DNA of 64,000 nt from Moniliophthora roreri (lineage: Eukaryota > Basidiomycota > Agaricomycetes > Agaricales > Marasmiaceae). Positions 34,763 to 46,918 of the stretch are shown here, piece by piece; position 1 is the stretch's first letter, and each line of letters begins with the position of its first letter. The notes under the pieces were generated by a model that worked only from the letters and a program-made list of their open reading frames with translations, made no database searches and was not told the DNA's origin. Both the position numbers and the translations under genes were made by a program. The stretch is from the NCBI GenBank assembly GCA_001466705.2, contig LATX02000200.1, forward strand, positions 248,001 through 312,000, written 5' to 3'.

Positions 34763-36288
34763 ATGGGTGACCTGCCACTTGAAGAGGTCTGTTATTGTCT
34801 GTTCGCATTGTGAAGTACTGACAAAAGTCCAATAGTATAAATTTATTGCGATATGGGTGTGTTAGTTCACTCGCCTGGACCAAGCCATGAGCTGACTTTC
34901 GGACATAGATTGAGGCCATCTTTTGGGGTAAGCTATACTGAGATTACATTCCTCGGATCTGATCTGAAATTCTGTCTGTCCTTTCAGGAATGTACACCGT
35001 CCTCTTCTGGATATGCATCTACGTGCTCCTCTCTCCACATAACTTGAAGCAATCTGGGACCAGCAAACTCAACAAACCTTTCATTGCGACTGCTTCGCTG
35101 ATGTATCTGCTCTCCACTATGCACTTCGTCAACGACTTTGCAAGAGGTTTTGTTGCATTCCTGGAATATGGAGACAAAGGCGGCCCAAAGGAGTACTACG
35201 AGGAAATTTCGGTGTGGCATTATTTATTCAGAGAAGCGCTTTACATGACGACCAAGTAAGTCTCCAAGTTCACATCACTCTTTCTTAGACTATGTCCGAT
35301 GTCTAACAGTATCGTGGCCGACGCTTTACTGGTGAGTACCCCACTCTCGCTCTTGCTGTTCGTTCTCAGACATTCAGTAGGTTTACCGATTATACGTGGT
35401 TTGGGGAAGGAAAAGAAAGTTCGTTTTCGGCCCTATCATCTTGGTGACAGCTACGGCGGGTGAGTAAATGAACGTCATTCATTTCTGTCGCGGTCCGAAT
35501 AACGAAGTTGACAGTTTTCGGCTACCTCACAGTGTGGGGCTTTAGTCGAGTCGAGCCAGGTCAGAACGATCACGCTGCGAGTATATACCACTGGGCAGTG
35601 GGATTATTCTCGCTTTCGCTAGTCACAAATGTCGTTGTAACAGGCTTAATTGGCAAGTCACTTTCAAATGTCGCTGAACGCGAGTCTAAAAATAGGTTGT
35701 AGGATGGCGTATCTGGTTGGCGGGACGCGAGGTGTCAAATGTTCTTGATAAGAAGCATGGCCGAAAATACAACCAGGCGCTCGCGATCATGTTTGTCATT
35801 CTCGTTGTCTTCTGGAACAACACACATTCACACTCCATTCAGAATAGAATCTGGCGCCTTGTGCTCGGTTGCTCTCATGCTTAATCTGATTCTGTATGTG
35901 ACGAGAAGGAACGCAGTAGTAAGTGCCATTTTTCGCTTCCACCGCGGTGATATTGACATTCTATACCCCCAGCAAATCACATTTGATTCGACCGCACAAA
36001 TCATGGTCTGTCCCCATAAGCAGTCTCGGGACAGTCTCGGAAATTGGACTCATACATGATTGACGTATACAGGGGATCGCTCCAACCCTGACAATCGTTC
36101 GAGTGGGCTTGGGTCTATCGCAGTTCCAAGGAAACAATACGAACGTTCACACCGTGTCGATTCCTATTGGTCGAGTGATTGGAAATCGTCAACGTTCACA
36201 TACGACAACTTTTCCCTGGGTCGAGGCTACTGAGGACAGCATTGAAGATCCACTTAAATTGCCTAGCGGAAGACCCAATCTATCGTAG
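34763..36288 (+). CDS. Seven-helix membrane protein, copy 1
   Basis: Eleven exons: 34763-34786, 34836-34856, 34909-34927, 34988-35255, 35310-35331, 35381-35459, 35515-35652, 35703-35790, 35843-35918, 35973-36005 and 36073-36288, giving 327 residues. It belongs to a large family of mushroom seven-helix proteins of unknown function. Motifs are IEAIFWGMYTVLF (helix 1-2), ADALLVYRLYVVWGR, LVTNVVVTGLI, RIWLAGREV and GIAPTLTIVRVGLGLS; the C-terminal tail is polar. Exon 2 is a 21-nt microexon (YKFIAIW) that splits helix 1. The intron after 35652 starts with GC (GCAAGT) instead of GT. The family is receptor-like in topology, but no ligand or G protein link is known to me. Confidence 0.88.
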
Positions 36289-37544
36289 ATTCCTATTACA
36301 CGTATTTTATGAATAGGCGTCTAGTCCTCCGGGTCCGTATTACAGAATTGTACAGTACGTATTTGATATGTAGCTTTGCTTTGCAAGTAGTCGAATGGTG
36401 TCGACCATTCCGTATCCAATGTCGTCAACAGAGAGTCTGGTGTATACCGACGGGCGCCAATTTCTTGGAGTCCAACTACCATTATTTTGCAAGGCATAGT
36501 CGAGCAATTGCCCCACACAGTCGTCATGCACAGTCGCAAGCCGCCGACAGGAACACCATCAATTCAATCTTTCGCTTTCGCTCTTTATAGCTTTTGTTTG
36601 GGAAGGATAAAAATCGATGAAAGGTGTAGAGGCGCGCCCTAGTATGCGGTTTCGTTTATACAAGCGCTGGAGGACTCTATTCACTTAAGTGCTGTTTTCC
36701 CGGATCCAGTGCAAGAGCTGGCATATATCAAGCAGATGTATAGACTCTAAACCTCATCTGTGCACACAGTAAATTCATCTGTATGTCTTCTCTGAATTTT
36801 CCATCTCACGTAACCTATGATCAGACTTTTTAGGACCATAGTATAATGCATATGCCTAATACCCTAATGCTATCCTCATACTCTGCCTCGTTCTGCCGCT
36901 CAGCATTGTCACCATCGTCGTTGTCTCTATTATCTACTGGTCGTGCAAGCGCCAACAGTTCACTGGGACAGTCTCTCAATCTGCTTCGACACCAGGCTGG
37001 GAAACCGGATTTTATAGTGGTGGGGATTTTGGAGGAGGAGGCGGCAGCGGCGGAGGTGGTGGAGGTGGTGGAGCAGGTGGATATGATGGTGGAGGAAGAG
37101 GAGTAGGTGGAGATGGTGGAGGCGGGGGTGGATGTGGAGGCGATTCAGGAGGTGGTTCTAGTTGTTGATACTTTTCACCACGATACACAACCTTCCAGCC
37201 AGAACCTCTATGAAGATTTTGCCAATCTCGACTACAGGCCGCAACAGTTGATCGTCAGTGGGACGCAATTGAATGATCATCGAGAACGTCTTTCATTGCC
37301 CCCTCACTCAGTGCTTATGATAGTAAGGCAGCCACCTAACATACGAAAAGGCATTGAACAGGCGGACACCGCGTGTCAATATAGGCTGACAGGTCTTCCA
37401 TAGATAGTACTGGTGAGCGCCGCTTCTTTCGACATATTGCAAGGTTGAATGATGGTCATGATTCTAACGCTCAGTGGCTTCCCGGCGTACAAAGGATAAA
37501 AACACCAGAGTCTGAGGCTCTACAGCACCACTATCGCACGCATG
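36289..37544 (+). other. Spacer between membrane genes, with Gly-rich relic
   Basis: Mostly noncoding. A frame at about 36863-37169 reads ILILCLVLPLSIVTIVVVS, a membrane helix, followed by a CKRQQ stop-transfer, a long Gly-rich tail and SGGGSSC before a stop. No start codon or splice acceptor lies upstream in that frame (a TAA precedes it), so it may be the last exon of a decayed small membrane protein or need a frameshift. A GGATAAAAACACC box near 37490 precedes the next gene. Confidence 0.4.
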
Positions 37545-39022
37545 ATGAGCGATTTGTCACTCGAAACAGTCAGTCCTATTCTTTTCAAGCTTGCCAGCCC
37601 TGACATGAAGCCCATAGTACAAATTCATCGCGATATGGGTGCGCTCGCTATTGTAGTCGACACAGTCAAAGTCAATCAACTCATTTTTCTTGGTTTCATA
37701 GGTAGAGGCCATCTTCTGGGGTAGGTCGTTCTGCTTCATTGATCAAAGCTGATCCTAACTTTTGCCTCAGGAATGTACACCGTCCTCTTTGGCATATGCA
37801 TGTACGTTCTCCTCTCGGCCAGGAAACGTTGCACGACTGGTACCGTCAACAAACCTTTCCTGGCAACTGCCATGGTCCTGTACTTCCTCTCGACGATACA
37901 CTTCCTCAATGATTTTGCAAGGGGTTACATTGGATTCCTAGAATACGGAGACAAAGGCGGGCCGAAGAAATATTACGAGGAAATTTCAGTCTGGCATTAT
38001 TTGTTCAGAGAGGCGATCTACATGACGATTAAGCAAGTGTGCTATACAGTGTCGCTTGTTTGTACATTAACCTATTTTCTGGCAGCATCGCGGCTGACGC
38101 TCTGCTGGTGAGAAGCTCATTCCCACGTCTGCCTGCTAATTATTCTTACATGGTCAAAACAGGTTTATCGGCTGTATATTGTATGGGGAAGAAAGAAGAG
38201 GTTTACTGCTGCTCCTCTTGTGCTACTGACGGCTACGGCAGGTGAGTAACCGGAGTTTTGTATTCGTCCACCGTCCCGACGCCAATGATGTTGACAGTTT
38301 TCGGCTATCTCACGGTCTGGGGTTTTAGTCGAGTAGAGCCAGGTCAGAACGATCATGCTGCGAGTATATACCACTGGGCGGTGGGCTTATTCTCGCTCTC
38401 TCTGGTCACCAATGTCGTCGTTACAGGGTTAATTGGCAAGTTTCCTACCGGCAATTACCTCGCCGTCGAATTGCACTCACAATATATATAGCGTGGCGTA
38501 TCTGGTGGACGGGGCGCGCAGTGTCAAACACGCTTGATGAGAAGCACAGGCATAAACACAGCCAGGCCCTGGTGATCATGTTCGTCGTTCTGGTCGGTTT
38601 CTATACTATCGCTTATACCCTCTGTTCAGTATAGAATCTGGCGCCCTATGCTCTATGGCCCTCATGCTTAATCTTATTCTGTACGTTACGAGAAGGAACG
38701 CAGTAGTATGTCCCGTCCTTCAAGTTTTTGGTTTGCTGCTGTTCTGACCGCCTACTACCCCCAGCAAATCACCTTTGACTCTACTGCTCAAATCATGGCA
38801 CGTTTGCATCACTGGCTTAGATATTTCCTTGCTGATTGATGCACGCAGGGAATTGCTCCAACTCTCACCATCGTTCGAGTTGGCCTAGGCCTGTCGCGTT
38901 TTAAAGAATACACTACAAATCTTTGCACTCTGTCGATACCTGGCCGACTCACTACGACTGCAGACTGGCATTTACATACTTACGACCATTCTGTCGCAGG
39001 TCCGGAAAGTAGTCAAATCTAG
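37545..39022 (+). CDS. Seven-helix membrane protein, copy 2
   Basis: Eleven exons with the same layout as copy 1: 37545-37568, 37618-37638, 37702-37720, 37771-38032, 38086-38107, 38163-38241, 38298-38435, 38492-38579, 38630-38705, 38765-38797 and 38849-39022, giving 311 residues. The start MSDLSLET mirrors MGDLPLEE of copy 1, and the 21-nt microexon again encodes YKFIAIW. Five internal exons have identical length in both copies. Introns 4, 7 and 10 begin with GC (GCAAGT, GCAAGT, GCACGT); in copy 1 introns 4 and 10 have GT at the same places. It arose by tandem duplication. An ATG three bases upstream is also possible. Function unknown, probably plasma or internal membrane. Confidence 0.88.
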
Positions 39023-39536
39023 TATGGATGACACTGGAGACACATTCTACTTTCGTAGTGGTCAAGTCAATGGACCTTAAATCGTACGACGTTTTGGGCT
39101 AGATGGTTAACGCTAGATTTTTTTTTAATCTTTATTCTATTTTCGGCCTTTATTTAAAAACTTGTACAGTATTTTTGCAAGGGATAATGTAACTTAAAAA
39201 CAGCCATCCGTGTATGTTTATCCCCTCTTCCATCTCACCCTCTGTCCATCCAGCTGCGGCAAGCTATCATACCATCCGAGTGTGCCAGGATCGTACTCAA
39301 TGTCCCGTCTCATCGCATTTTAAGTCTCTAGGGTGCTGTCGCTGGTTTCGCTGACACCGCGACACGCACGAGCACTGGAACGAGAAGACAGATGAGTTGC
39401 GCGTGTTGAAGCTAGGATGGATTTTAGCTCCTGAGAATGTATGGAAGCGGCCATAAACCAGAGCATCGATTGAGGAGTTCTTTATTCGTACATGAATATA
39501 CACTATCATACTGGCTACAGATAGATACCAGGACGT
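39023..39536. other. Intergenic, no gene seen
   Basis: A/T-rich run near 39118-39175, then unstructured sequence between the copy 2 stop and the end of the dead copy on the other strand. No motif recognised. Confidence 0.5.
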
Positions 39537-40980
39537 TCACGAGGAGAAATACGTTATACAAAAGCGGGGGGCAGAATCGTTGACCATCAGCTCATTGTTT
39601 CTCGAGCCTGATGACTTGCCAAAAACATCATCGCCGGCGTCGTCTACTAGCTTCACTACCTTATGAACTTGCATTGAAATCAGAGCTGAACACGGATGCC
39701 AATCCCGTTCTGTTCCTCCTCGACTTGGCACAGATAGTGAGTGATCGAACGTCGTGGCGGTATCCTGAAATTGAGAAAGCCCAAGTTCGACCTGAACGAT
39801 GACGAGAGAAATCCCCGATCGAGGATCTGGAGACCTACCATGGCTTGAGCGGTAGCGTCAAATGTAATGGCCTGAGGTTGACGTGAGCATTCACACGACT
39901 TTCAGGAAGTGAGAAAAACATACCACAGCATTCGTCCTCACAATATACAAACTGAGATTGAGCATCACGAATAACGACGTAAAGAACCTTGATTCTATTT
40001 TGTACTCACGAAGGAGTATCAGTCCCAACAATCGAGATGAGAAGGGACATTATGCCCAACGCATGGTTGTATGTCTTTCCGTGGCTCCGGATAGACGGTC
40101 GCCTGGTGACTTGCCCACCACGTTCGTGCCGCTACATTCCTGGATAAGACGCAGCATTAATAGATTGGGTGGTATCGGAACACACCGATAACACTCGTCA
40201 CCAGGACCAAGGACAGTGAATAGAGTTACTGCCCAGTGATGATACTCTCAGCGTGGTCGTTTTCCCCAGGTCTGACTCATGTAAAACCCCAGACAAAGAG
40301 GTACCCAATGACTGACGTTGAGTTTGAATCAGTATCGACATTCTAACGATGATGGCTTCGATCCTACTTGTTGTGGCGGTCAGGAGAATGACGGGACTAA
40401 TGATGACCTTCTTTTTCTTCCCCCACACCTGCCAGCGAATCAGTAAATCAGATAGAGGGCGGAGAGTTGTCGTGTTATACATACCACGAACAGTCGATAG
40501 ACCTATCAAGTCCGTTGATTTGGCAACGAGTCGTGAAATAGAGACAAAATCCACGAGCAGCGAATCAGCTACTACACTGTAAGTATCTAATTAGTATTGA
40601 TCGTCGACTACATTAATAGACCTACTCGTTCGTCAAGTACACTGCTTCCCTGAAAACATAGCTCCAGACCCGTATTTTTGCGTAGTACTGTTTTGGGCCC
40701 CTCTGATCACCAAACTTGCTGAATCCCGCGAACCCTCTCGCAAAATCGGTGACCGGGTGAACAGTGGATAAGAAATACATGATGAAAGCGGTTCCGAAGG
40801 TAGTTTGTTGATCGTGCCATTTTTTCTTCGTGCGGTGAAGAGGACGTAAGCGCAGATACAAGAGAGAACTGTGTACATTCTTGAGGCCGAAGTGTAGCAT
40901 TTATATGACGTTGACTGTAGTTGGTCGAGGCGTACCCTAGAATGCGCCTTCGATCTACAAATTGAGGCAAGGATCGTTAA
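39537..40980 (-). pseudogene. Dead copy of the seven-helix membrane family
   Basis: Minus-strand pieces align in order with copies 1 and 2: MYTVLSCICAYVLFTARRKN, then after a frameshift FLSTVHPVTDFARGFAGF and YVFREAVYLTN, VVADSLL, QVWGKKKKVIISPVILLTAT, GYLFVWGF, AITFDATAQAM, and a C-terminal tail SRGGTERDWHPC. There is a frameshift near 40800. TGA replaces a codon right after VWGFT, and TAA follows in the helix-5 region. It is inverted relative to copies 1 and 2. Decay is moderate, so it died after the family expanded. Confidence 0.8.
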
Positions 40981-41662
40981 TGTATCATATCACGATCATG
41001 GCACGAGACCTCACGAAGATTGCAAGGTACTTGTACTATAGCATTCATCAGATTCGGTATGCCATTGAAGGAAGAAAGCAGACGAGCCTCTTCAAGAGCC
41101 AGGTCAGGCATTGCAACTGGTGACAAGATTTGGTGCTCCGAGCGTTTCCAATCCTCTTGCTGCTTTACCTACCACTCATCTACCACAGCAAAACCGAGAT
41201 GTAGTTACTGTAGCTAGAATCATGATCATTATTTACTGGAGTTTATAGGAATCGGGAACTCAGGAGTAATGAATTGCGCCCATGCTTGATGATCGCGTCT
41301 ACAGATTTCACAAACGCGACACGTCGGAGAAGAGAATAAAGTCATGCCAACGGTTTGATCCCGTTGGTGAGATATTGCGGCGGTTCTTCCATTCGAAGAG
41401 TGATATGAGAGGACTCAGGGATCCACTTTGGCAGCGGGCGAATAACAAGCTGTAGAAGGTCCGAGGCAGAGAGAGCCCCGGGTGCATCCCAGGAACTGGT
41501 AAAAGAGTTAGTCTTCATTTGCATTGACGCTGAGTGTCTGCGGTAGCCAGCTGTGAAACATGTAAGCAAGAATCTTTCGGACTTACGGTCACATGTCTCC
41601 GGGCCAATTGTCCCGTTGACTCAAGTCACGTCCGCGTTTTCTCACCGATACCACCATCGTCC
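40981..41662. other. Spacer; one possible 60-codon frame
   Basis: A minus-strand frame 41342-41524 (ATG, starting MQMKTNSFTSSWDAPGALSA) has codon-like composition and ends cleanly, but I recognise nothing and see no partner exons. The remainder is unstructured and includes the promoter of the gene at 41663. Confidence 0.3.
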
Positions 41663-43821
41663 ATGAACCCTCTATTCGACAGCAACAATCTCGTAGCTGA
41701 TAGTGAGGGAGAAGATGACTTCTATGTTCTCCCGACTCAGAAGCATAAGGAGATGGGTAAATTCTCAAAAGAACTTGGATCCGCTCAGGCTGACCATTTT
41801 CGTCCTTGGCAGTAAACCCGAATGAGTCTACGGTATCTCAATTCGCGTCTAATCAACCCATTGCGACGCGGGATACCATATCAAGTTTCAGTGCCGCTCT
41901 AGGGGACGTCTCTTCAATTGTGAATGCTTCGGCTTCGACTTCCACTAGACCTCGACCCAAGCTGGCGTATAAAGGCGCACCCGGCAATGACCCCGTATCG
42001 ACATCTTTAGAAACCACAAATTCGATCAAAACTTCTACCAGACCAAAACCACGTCCGGCCTATAAGGGTGCGGCAGGTTACGAACCACAACCGCAACCTG
42101 CACCAACATATGCGGACGACTTCATGCCACTCAGCATTGCCGATAGGGCGAAGATGCGGAGCAGACGTAGCGGAGGCGGAGATACTGCAACTGTAAATAC
42201 TAGTCCCCGAGAGAAAGTAATAGAGCCGGAGATTCTCGAATTAACATCGGACGACGACGACGACGAGTTGGCCATTCAACCCATAAAGAAAAAGAAGGAA
42301 GCAAAGGCCAAGGAACCCAAATCCAAAGCAAAAGCTATGCGAACAATACCCTCATCCTCACCCCAACCCAGCCTCCCAATGGCAACATCGCCTCTTATAC
42401 CCACCTCGACATTACCGCCATCCGATCCACCAATGCCAACACCATCAGAGTTCTCGGTAGGCTTACCGCCAATTGCTGTTATATCGCAAGTACCTTCGTC
42501 GTCGGCCTCGTCGAAACGTAAAAGGACACCGGAGATGGATGACCTCTTTGGCGACGATGAACTCGATGGCCTAGATACGGATATGGATATGGAGACGATG
42601 CCGCAGCCACTTCCTGCGAAGAAGAAAAAGGAGAAGAAAGCTAAGGAGAAGAAAACAGGAAAAGCAGGAGACGAGGGGGCCGAGAAGTCGAAGGTTAAGC
42701 CAAAGGCCAAGAAGAAGGAAAAGGAAAAGGTGCGGGTCGCTTTCTGCCTACATGTATCGTATCATTCTGACTGTTTGTATAGAACGTGAAAGACGCAGAC
42801 GCACAGCAGAACTTTAAGAGTGCCGAATTCGTGAATGACTCTGACGACGAGTTGAACTTGGACAATGTTGCCGCCAAGCCATCTAGATCGTTGCCTTCCA
42901 CATCCGCGTCAGGGTCGTCCCATGGGACGACCCAGAGTCATGCGTGGGTGGAAGCTGAAGAAGATCCCGAGCCACCGAGGAAGAAGCAGAAGTCCGGGGC
43001 GAAAGGAAGAGAGAGAAATAATGCTCCGAATCCGAGCCGGAAAAGAAGAGCAGTGATATCGGACGACGAGGACGAATTTACAGGTGGCGAGCAACAGAAA
43101 GGGAAGGAGGTGGTGGTTGAAATAGAAAAGAAGAAGCAGACGAAGGAACGCAAACCAATAGCAGAACCGGAACCCTCTACTCCTGGACCATCATCGCGAT
43201 CAGATAAAGAGGACGCAGATAAAGAAGTACCCCCGAAGGTTCGTTCCATCCCTTTGTATGCATTCTCTTTATTCACGCGCTTCCTTTTTATTGCAGGAGA
43301 ACATAGATCCCAAACCTCCCTCTGATACCCCAGCTAAAGGGAAACAACCTATACCCAAACCTAACGCATTAACGATCGAGACACCCAATAACAAACCCAC
43401 TTCTTTGACATCCAGATACAGCATCGCACCTCGTACAAGATCCACACCTATGTCCGAGTTGATACGTCGCGTCAATGCACAGCCTGGTTCACCATTCCCT
43501 CCTGCCTCGGTCGCCAAAACCACTACGCCTTATGCAAAACCAGGAACACCAACAGCCTATTCACCCTATCTTAAATCCTCGCGGTCTATGCTTAGCCGCA
43601 TAGCACCACTGCACCCTAACAGGCGAACGCCGCCGCCATTACCCCCTCCGCCTCCACCAAAGAAAAAAAGCAAGAAAGAATTGGAGATAGAGGAGAAATG
43701 GGAAGAAGAACTCGTCGATAGTGTTGGTGGCATGACTGAATGGCTGGCTCTGAGTGATCAGGAGAGGAAGGATATGCGAAAGATGAAGAGGGAGAGGGAG
43801 TTGTATGGTTGGGAGGAGTGA
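41663..43821 (+). CDS. Large disordered, charged nuclear-type protein
   Basis: Four exons: 41663 to about 41755, 41813-42729, 42783-43238 and 43297-43821, about 660 residues. The start is acidic (ADSEGEDDF). Two near repeats, RPRPKLAYKGAPGNDP and RPKPRPAYKGAAGYEP, lie around residues 75-115. An EPEILELTSDDDDDEL stretch resembles a SUMO-interaction motif, followed by several KKKK/KRKR tracts typical of nuclear import. The C terminus has a run of prolines, a coiled-coil-like KKELEIEEKWEEEL segment and ends with KMKRERELYGWEE, which looks structured. No enzymatic domain. I do not recognise an orthologue; a chromatin or nucleolar role is only a guess from composition. Confidence 0.8.
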
Positions 43822-44145
43822 GCCTCCGATAGGTGATTTGCTTGCTCATTTCTTGTCCACCACGCACCCTATTATCACTACTGTCTATGCTGTGAATTGT
43901 GTATGTTTTCGTGTATGGATATCATACTAGACGCTGTATAATCTGACATGAAGCGCCCAGTCACATTAACCGGGCCTTTTTTTCTTCTTACTATAACCTT
44001 GAGCTCACCGTGTTGCGTTTAGTGCTCCGATCCCGGGCCCTTGCTCTTGTGAAAAGCTTTATTCAATCGACTATGTTGTTCCGCAGGAATTACGATGGAT
44101 GCTCAGTGCTCAACCAACAAACCGTTTTAGGGCTACTTTGGTTCA

Positions 44146-44191
44146 TTTTTCAACCATTCTCCAACATTCTGCGACATGACCGGGGTATAAA
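44146..44191 (+). promoter_or_regulatory. Shared promoter block of the CFSCG family, copy 1
   Basis: AACCATTCTCCAACATTCT followed by GCGACATGAC and a GGTATAAAGG TATA box, about 60 bp before the ATG at 44250. The same 19-mer and a TATA box precede copy 3 on the other strand (57235-57283), and a diverged form precedes copy 2. Confidence 0.7.
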
Positions 44192-44249
44192 GGCTCTGCG
44201 ATACCAAAGTTCAACCATATAAACTATTCTTTTCTTCTTCATCGACGCC

Positions 44250-45626
44250 ATGGTAAAAGACATGATACCGAAGCCAAGATCGCTTCGTCCAGGTGGCTGC
44301 TCGGCGGTGGCAAAGATCGGAGAAATTCTCTCAGATGAGAATATAATGTCTCTCGAGACCTATATAGCTTTCAAAGTAAGAAATTCACTGAGTTCCGGTG
44401 CAAACTCTACTAAAATCTGAATCAAACAGAAATCTATCCGAAAGACTGCAAGCGATTTTCTTCCAGACACCACGCACAAGCATTATGAGTACGAGTCGGT
44501 TCTGTGGAAAGGAGTTGTTGATAAAGTAAGTTTGGCTTATTTCCTGCCCGGAGGCATTCTCGTTAAGACTTTTCCAGATCAAGGAACAATACCCCAATGT
44601 AAAGCAGTGCGTCAACCTATGGCCAATTGTTGCATACTACGATGCATGGGTGGTCAATAGTGGGCTGAATTCGCCTGCTTCACCCGACCACCATCGGTCT
44701 ACCGTGGCAGGGTCCGAAAGAGTCGAGAAACTCATAGCCTGGTCGGAGAAACCTATTTTGCAACGGCACCCATTGGCGAGTAGTCCGAACATACTCACCG
44801 ACGAGCAGTGAACTCACATCTTCTGGTAGGCCTCTATCGATTTGAATATACCTCGATCGCGTCCCTGCTCCCCTGCTGCTATCATGCCAGCGGAGCCATA
44901 CCCAGAATCATGTTTTTCGTGTGGAGCACATCCTCTAATACTGGATAGACATCGAATGGAGCTCACGAACTTTTTGAGGATAAATGGCATGACGGATATG
45001 CTTCCTGCGTTATACTCATTCGGTATTTTGCATGACGGCCACCTGCACATACTCATGTCCCTGGATAATGGTGATCGAGAGAAAGTCATGACTGGAATCC
45101 TCGCTCGGCCCGACATGATAGAGTTCGTGAAGCATTTGAAGCACGTTGCAAGTGTGAAGGCCATGCTAGTGCGTCCATTCTATTCTCTTCTAGTTTCAAG
45201 CAACTGAACCCAGTGTCCTCGTCGTAGATATCTGCATTCCGTGACAACGGTACACACACGTCGGCTTTTCCAGACGTCAGTTGTTTCCGTTTTTACTCCC
45301 GCTTAAGTTTCCTGACCTTTAAATAGTTTCTCACCTACATGAACCAAGCCTACCAATGCCCATCGCACCGGTTCAGCGGCTCATTCTCACAAAAGCTATC
45401 CGACTTTTTGAGGTCCCAACAACTTGAAGTATTAGTTCCAATTGCTACCACTCTATATGGAATTACTGGTGATGTGCAGTTTGGGCGACTTTGTAAACTC
45501 AGCACAGAGGCTTTTGACTCATTCATGATAGACGATACGTTGGAAGTATCCGCATTCCATCAAAGGGTCCTGCACCTAGCATTTCAGAAAGCTAGACTCC
45601 AGACTGCCCTCGCTGACACTATGTAA
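44250..45626 (+). CDS. CFSCG/SAM-like family protein, copy 1
   Basis: First part exons 44250-44375, 44430-44525 and 44578 onward: MVKDMIPKPRS, NIMSLETYIAFKK, LPDTTHKHYEYESVLW and WPIVAYYDAW. Second part from about 44887: YPESCFSCGAHPLIL, then HRMELTNFLRINGMTDMLPA and LYSFGILHDGHLHILMSL, whose helix spacing resembles a SAM domain. Third part to 45626: YQCPSHRFSGSF, FLRSQQLEVLVPIATTLYGI. A stop at 44809-44811 separates parts one and two unless an intron removes it; a phase-1 donor near 44783 and acceptor at 44886 would join them. The same order of parts in copy 3 supports one gene. I know no named family. No catalytic residues stand out; protein-protein binding is a guess. Confidence 0.6.
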
Positions 45627-45800
45627 CTACTAAACTGCATCGTTTCTTGTACATGAATGCTACGGCTTCAAGCAAGCGCCCATTCTCCTCAACCCCAACT
45701 CAGCAGTGATAGCGCTTTCATTTTTCGCTGCTCCGACGACTGTGCAGAGCGTCAAATGCCTTTGATACCGAACTGTATTGGGTACCGGGATCATTTTCAC

Positions 45801-45847
45801 TCTTCAACCGTCCCCCAACCTTCTACGACGTGATTGGAACTATAAAG
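45801..45847 (+). promoter_or_regulatory. Diverged promoter block of copy 2
   Basis: TCTTCAACCGTCCCCCAACC followed by TTCTACGACGTGATTGG and TATAAAG. This is the same arrangement as in copies 1 and 3 but with more changes. It precedes a gene copy that seems to have lost its N-terminal part. Confidence 0.55.
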
Positions 45848-46229
45848 AGCTATTCAACGAACCACATCGATTACGAGTCCGAGTTTACGAGGATTCGTCT
45901 TTATCTGCCAATCTTTTCCTTATGCGGAAGGTATAATATGGGATTGTTTCGTTTGGTTCGTTTCGTCATTCGGCTTCGCTCTCATCGTCGGTTGGCCCCA
46001 GAAAGTTTCCATAAAACTACAGGTACCAACTGTCCCTCCTTCTCCACCAGATCGATCCTTACAGACTTCCAAAACTAACTCCCGACCTGTAGCACCTGTT
46101 TCCGTGATGGGATAAGCCATCGCAACACCAGAAAATGAACTCGTACAACAGACTTGTACTCGCCATCTGACCCTGATGGCCCACTGCAAGTCGTCAAGGC
46201 TAGACGAAATCATGCTCGGTTCGTTTGTC

Positions 46230-46918
46230 TAAAGTCTTACTTTGCGCTAGTGTCACAGTTAAAACGTATCCAGAACCATGCTCTTTATGTGCATTACAGC
46301 CTCGGATACTGAACGAACATCGACTCATCAAGCTCACAAATTTTCTGAACATCGATTGCATGACGCACGTGTCACCCGCACTGAAGTCCTTTGGTATTCT
46401 GCCTGACGGTCATCTACGCACCCTATTGTCTTTGAATGATGGTGATCGAGAGGGTGTCGTGCGCGGAATGAGTCAATTTCCCGCTCAATCTGACCTGTTT
46501 GTTCTTGCGAAGCATCTGAAAAGCTGCAGTGCGAAGATGTTTACTATGGTGGTACATCTTTCTTTACACCTTCTGAACGTTAGTAAATTGGTGCTTTCTG
46601 TAGATATCCACACCTAAAATTGCATGCTCACCGAGTATTACATGATTTCGCTCGAGCCTTCAAAGGGCTGACTTTTAGACGATGAAGTCAACGTATTCCT
46701 GCCGGTGCGCATCGCATTCTCCGAATAACCCCATCTCCCACAAGCTCGGCAAGCTATTGAGGTCACAACATCTTGAAGTGCTGGTTCCAGTTGAACGGGT
46801 ATGCAAGGTCAGCAAGGAAGACTTGGATCTGTTCATGAACATAGAAAGTGAGAGGGTATCCTCATTTTATAAGGAACTCCTGCGCTTGGTATCGCAGAAG
46901 AGATGGGTTTATTCTTGA
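46230..46918 (+). pseudogene. CFSCG/SAM-like family, truncated copy 2
   Basis: Retains the middle part (TVKTYPEPCSLCALQPRIL, then FLNIDCMTHVSPALKSFGIL and DGHLRTLLSL) and the last part (KLGKLLRSQHLEVLVPVERV, MNIESERVSSFYKELLRLV). The CFSCG motif has become CSLCA, the LYGI segment is deleted, and no counterpart of the MVKDMIPKP/LPDT part is clear between the promoter block and 46230. It could still make a short protein. I treat it as a decaying or shortened paralog. Confidence 0.5.

Noticed and set aside
43950..43990. GCCC...GGGC followed by a T run, like a terminator
   Set aside because: Short stem with a long loop in a fungal 3' flank; Pol II genes do not use such terminators, and no small RNA gene is evident.
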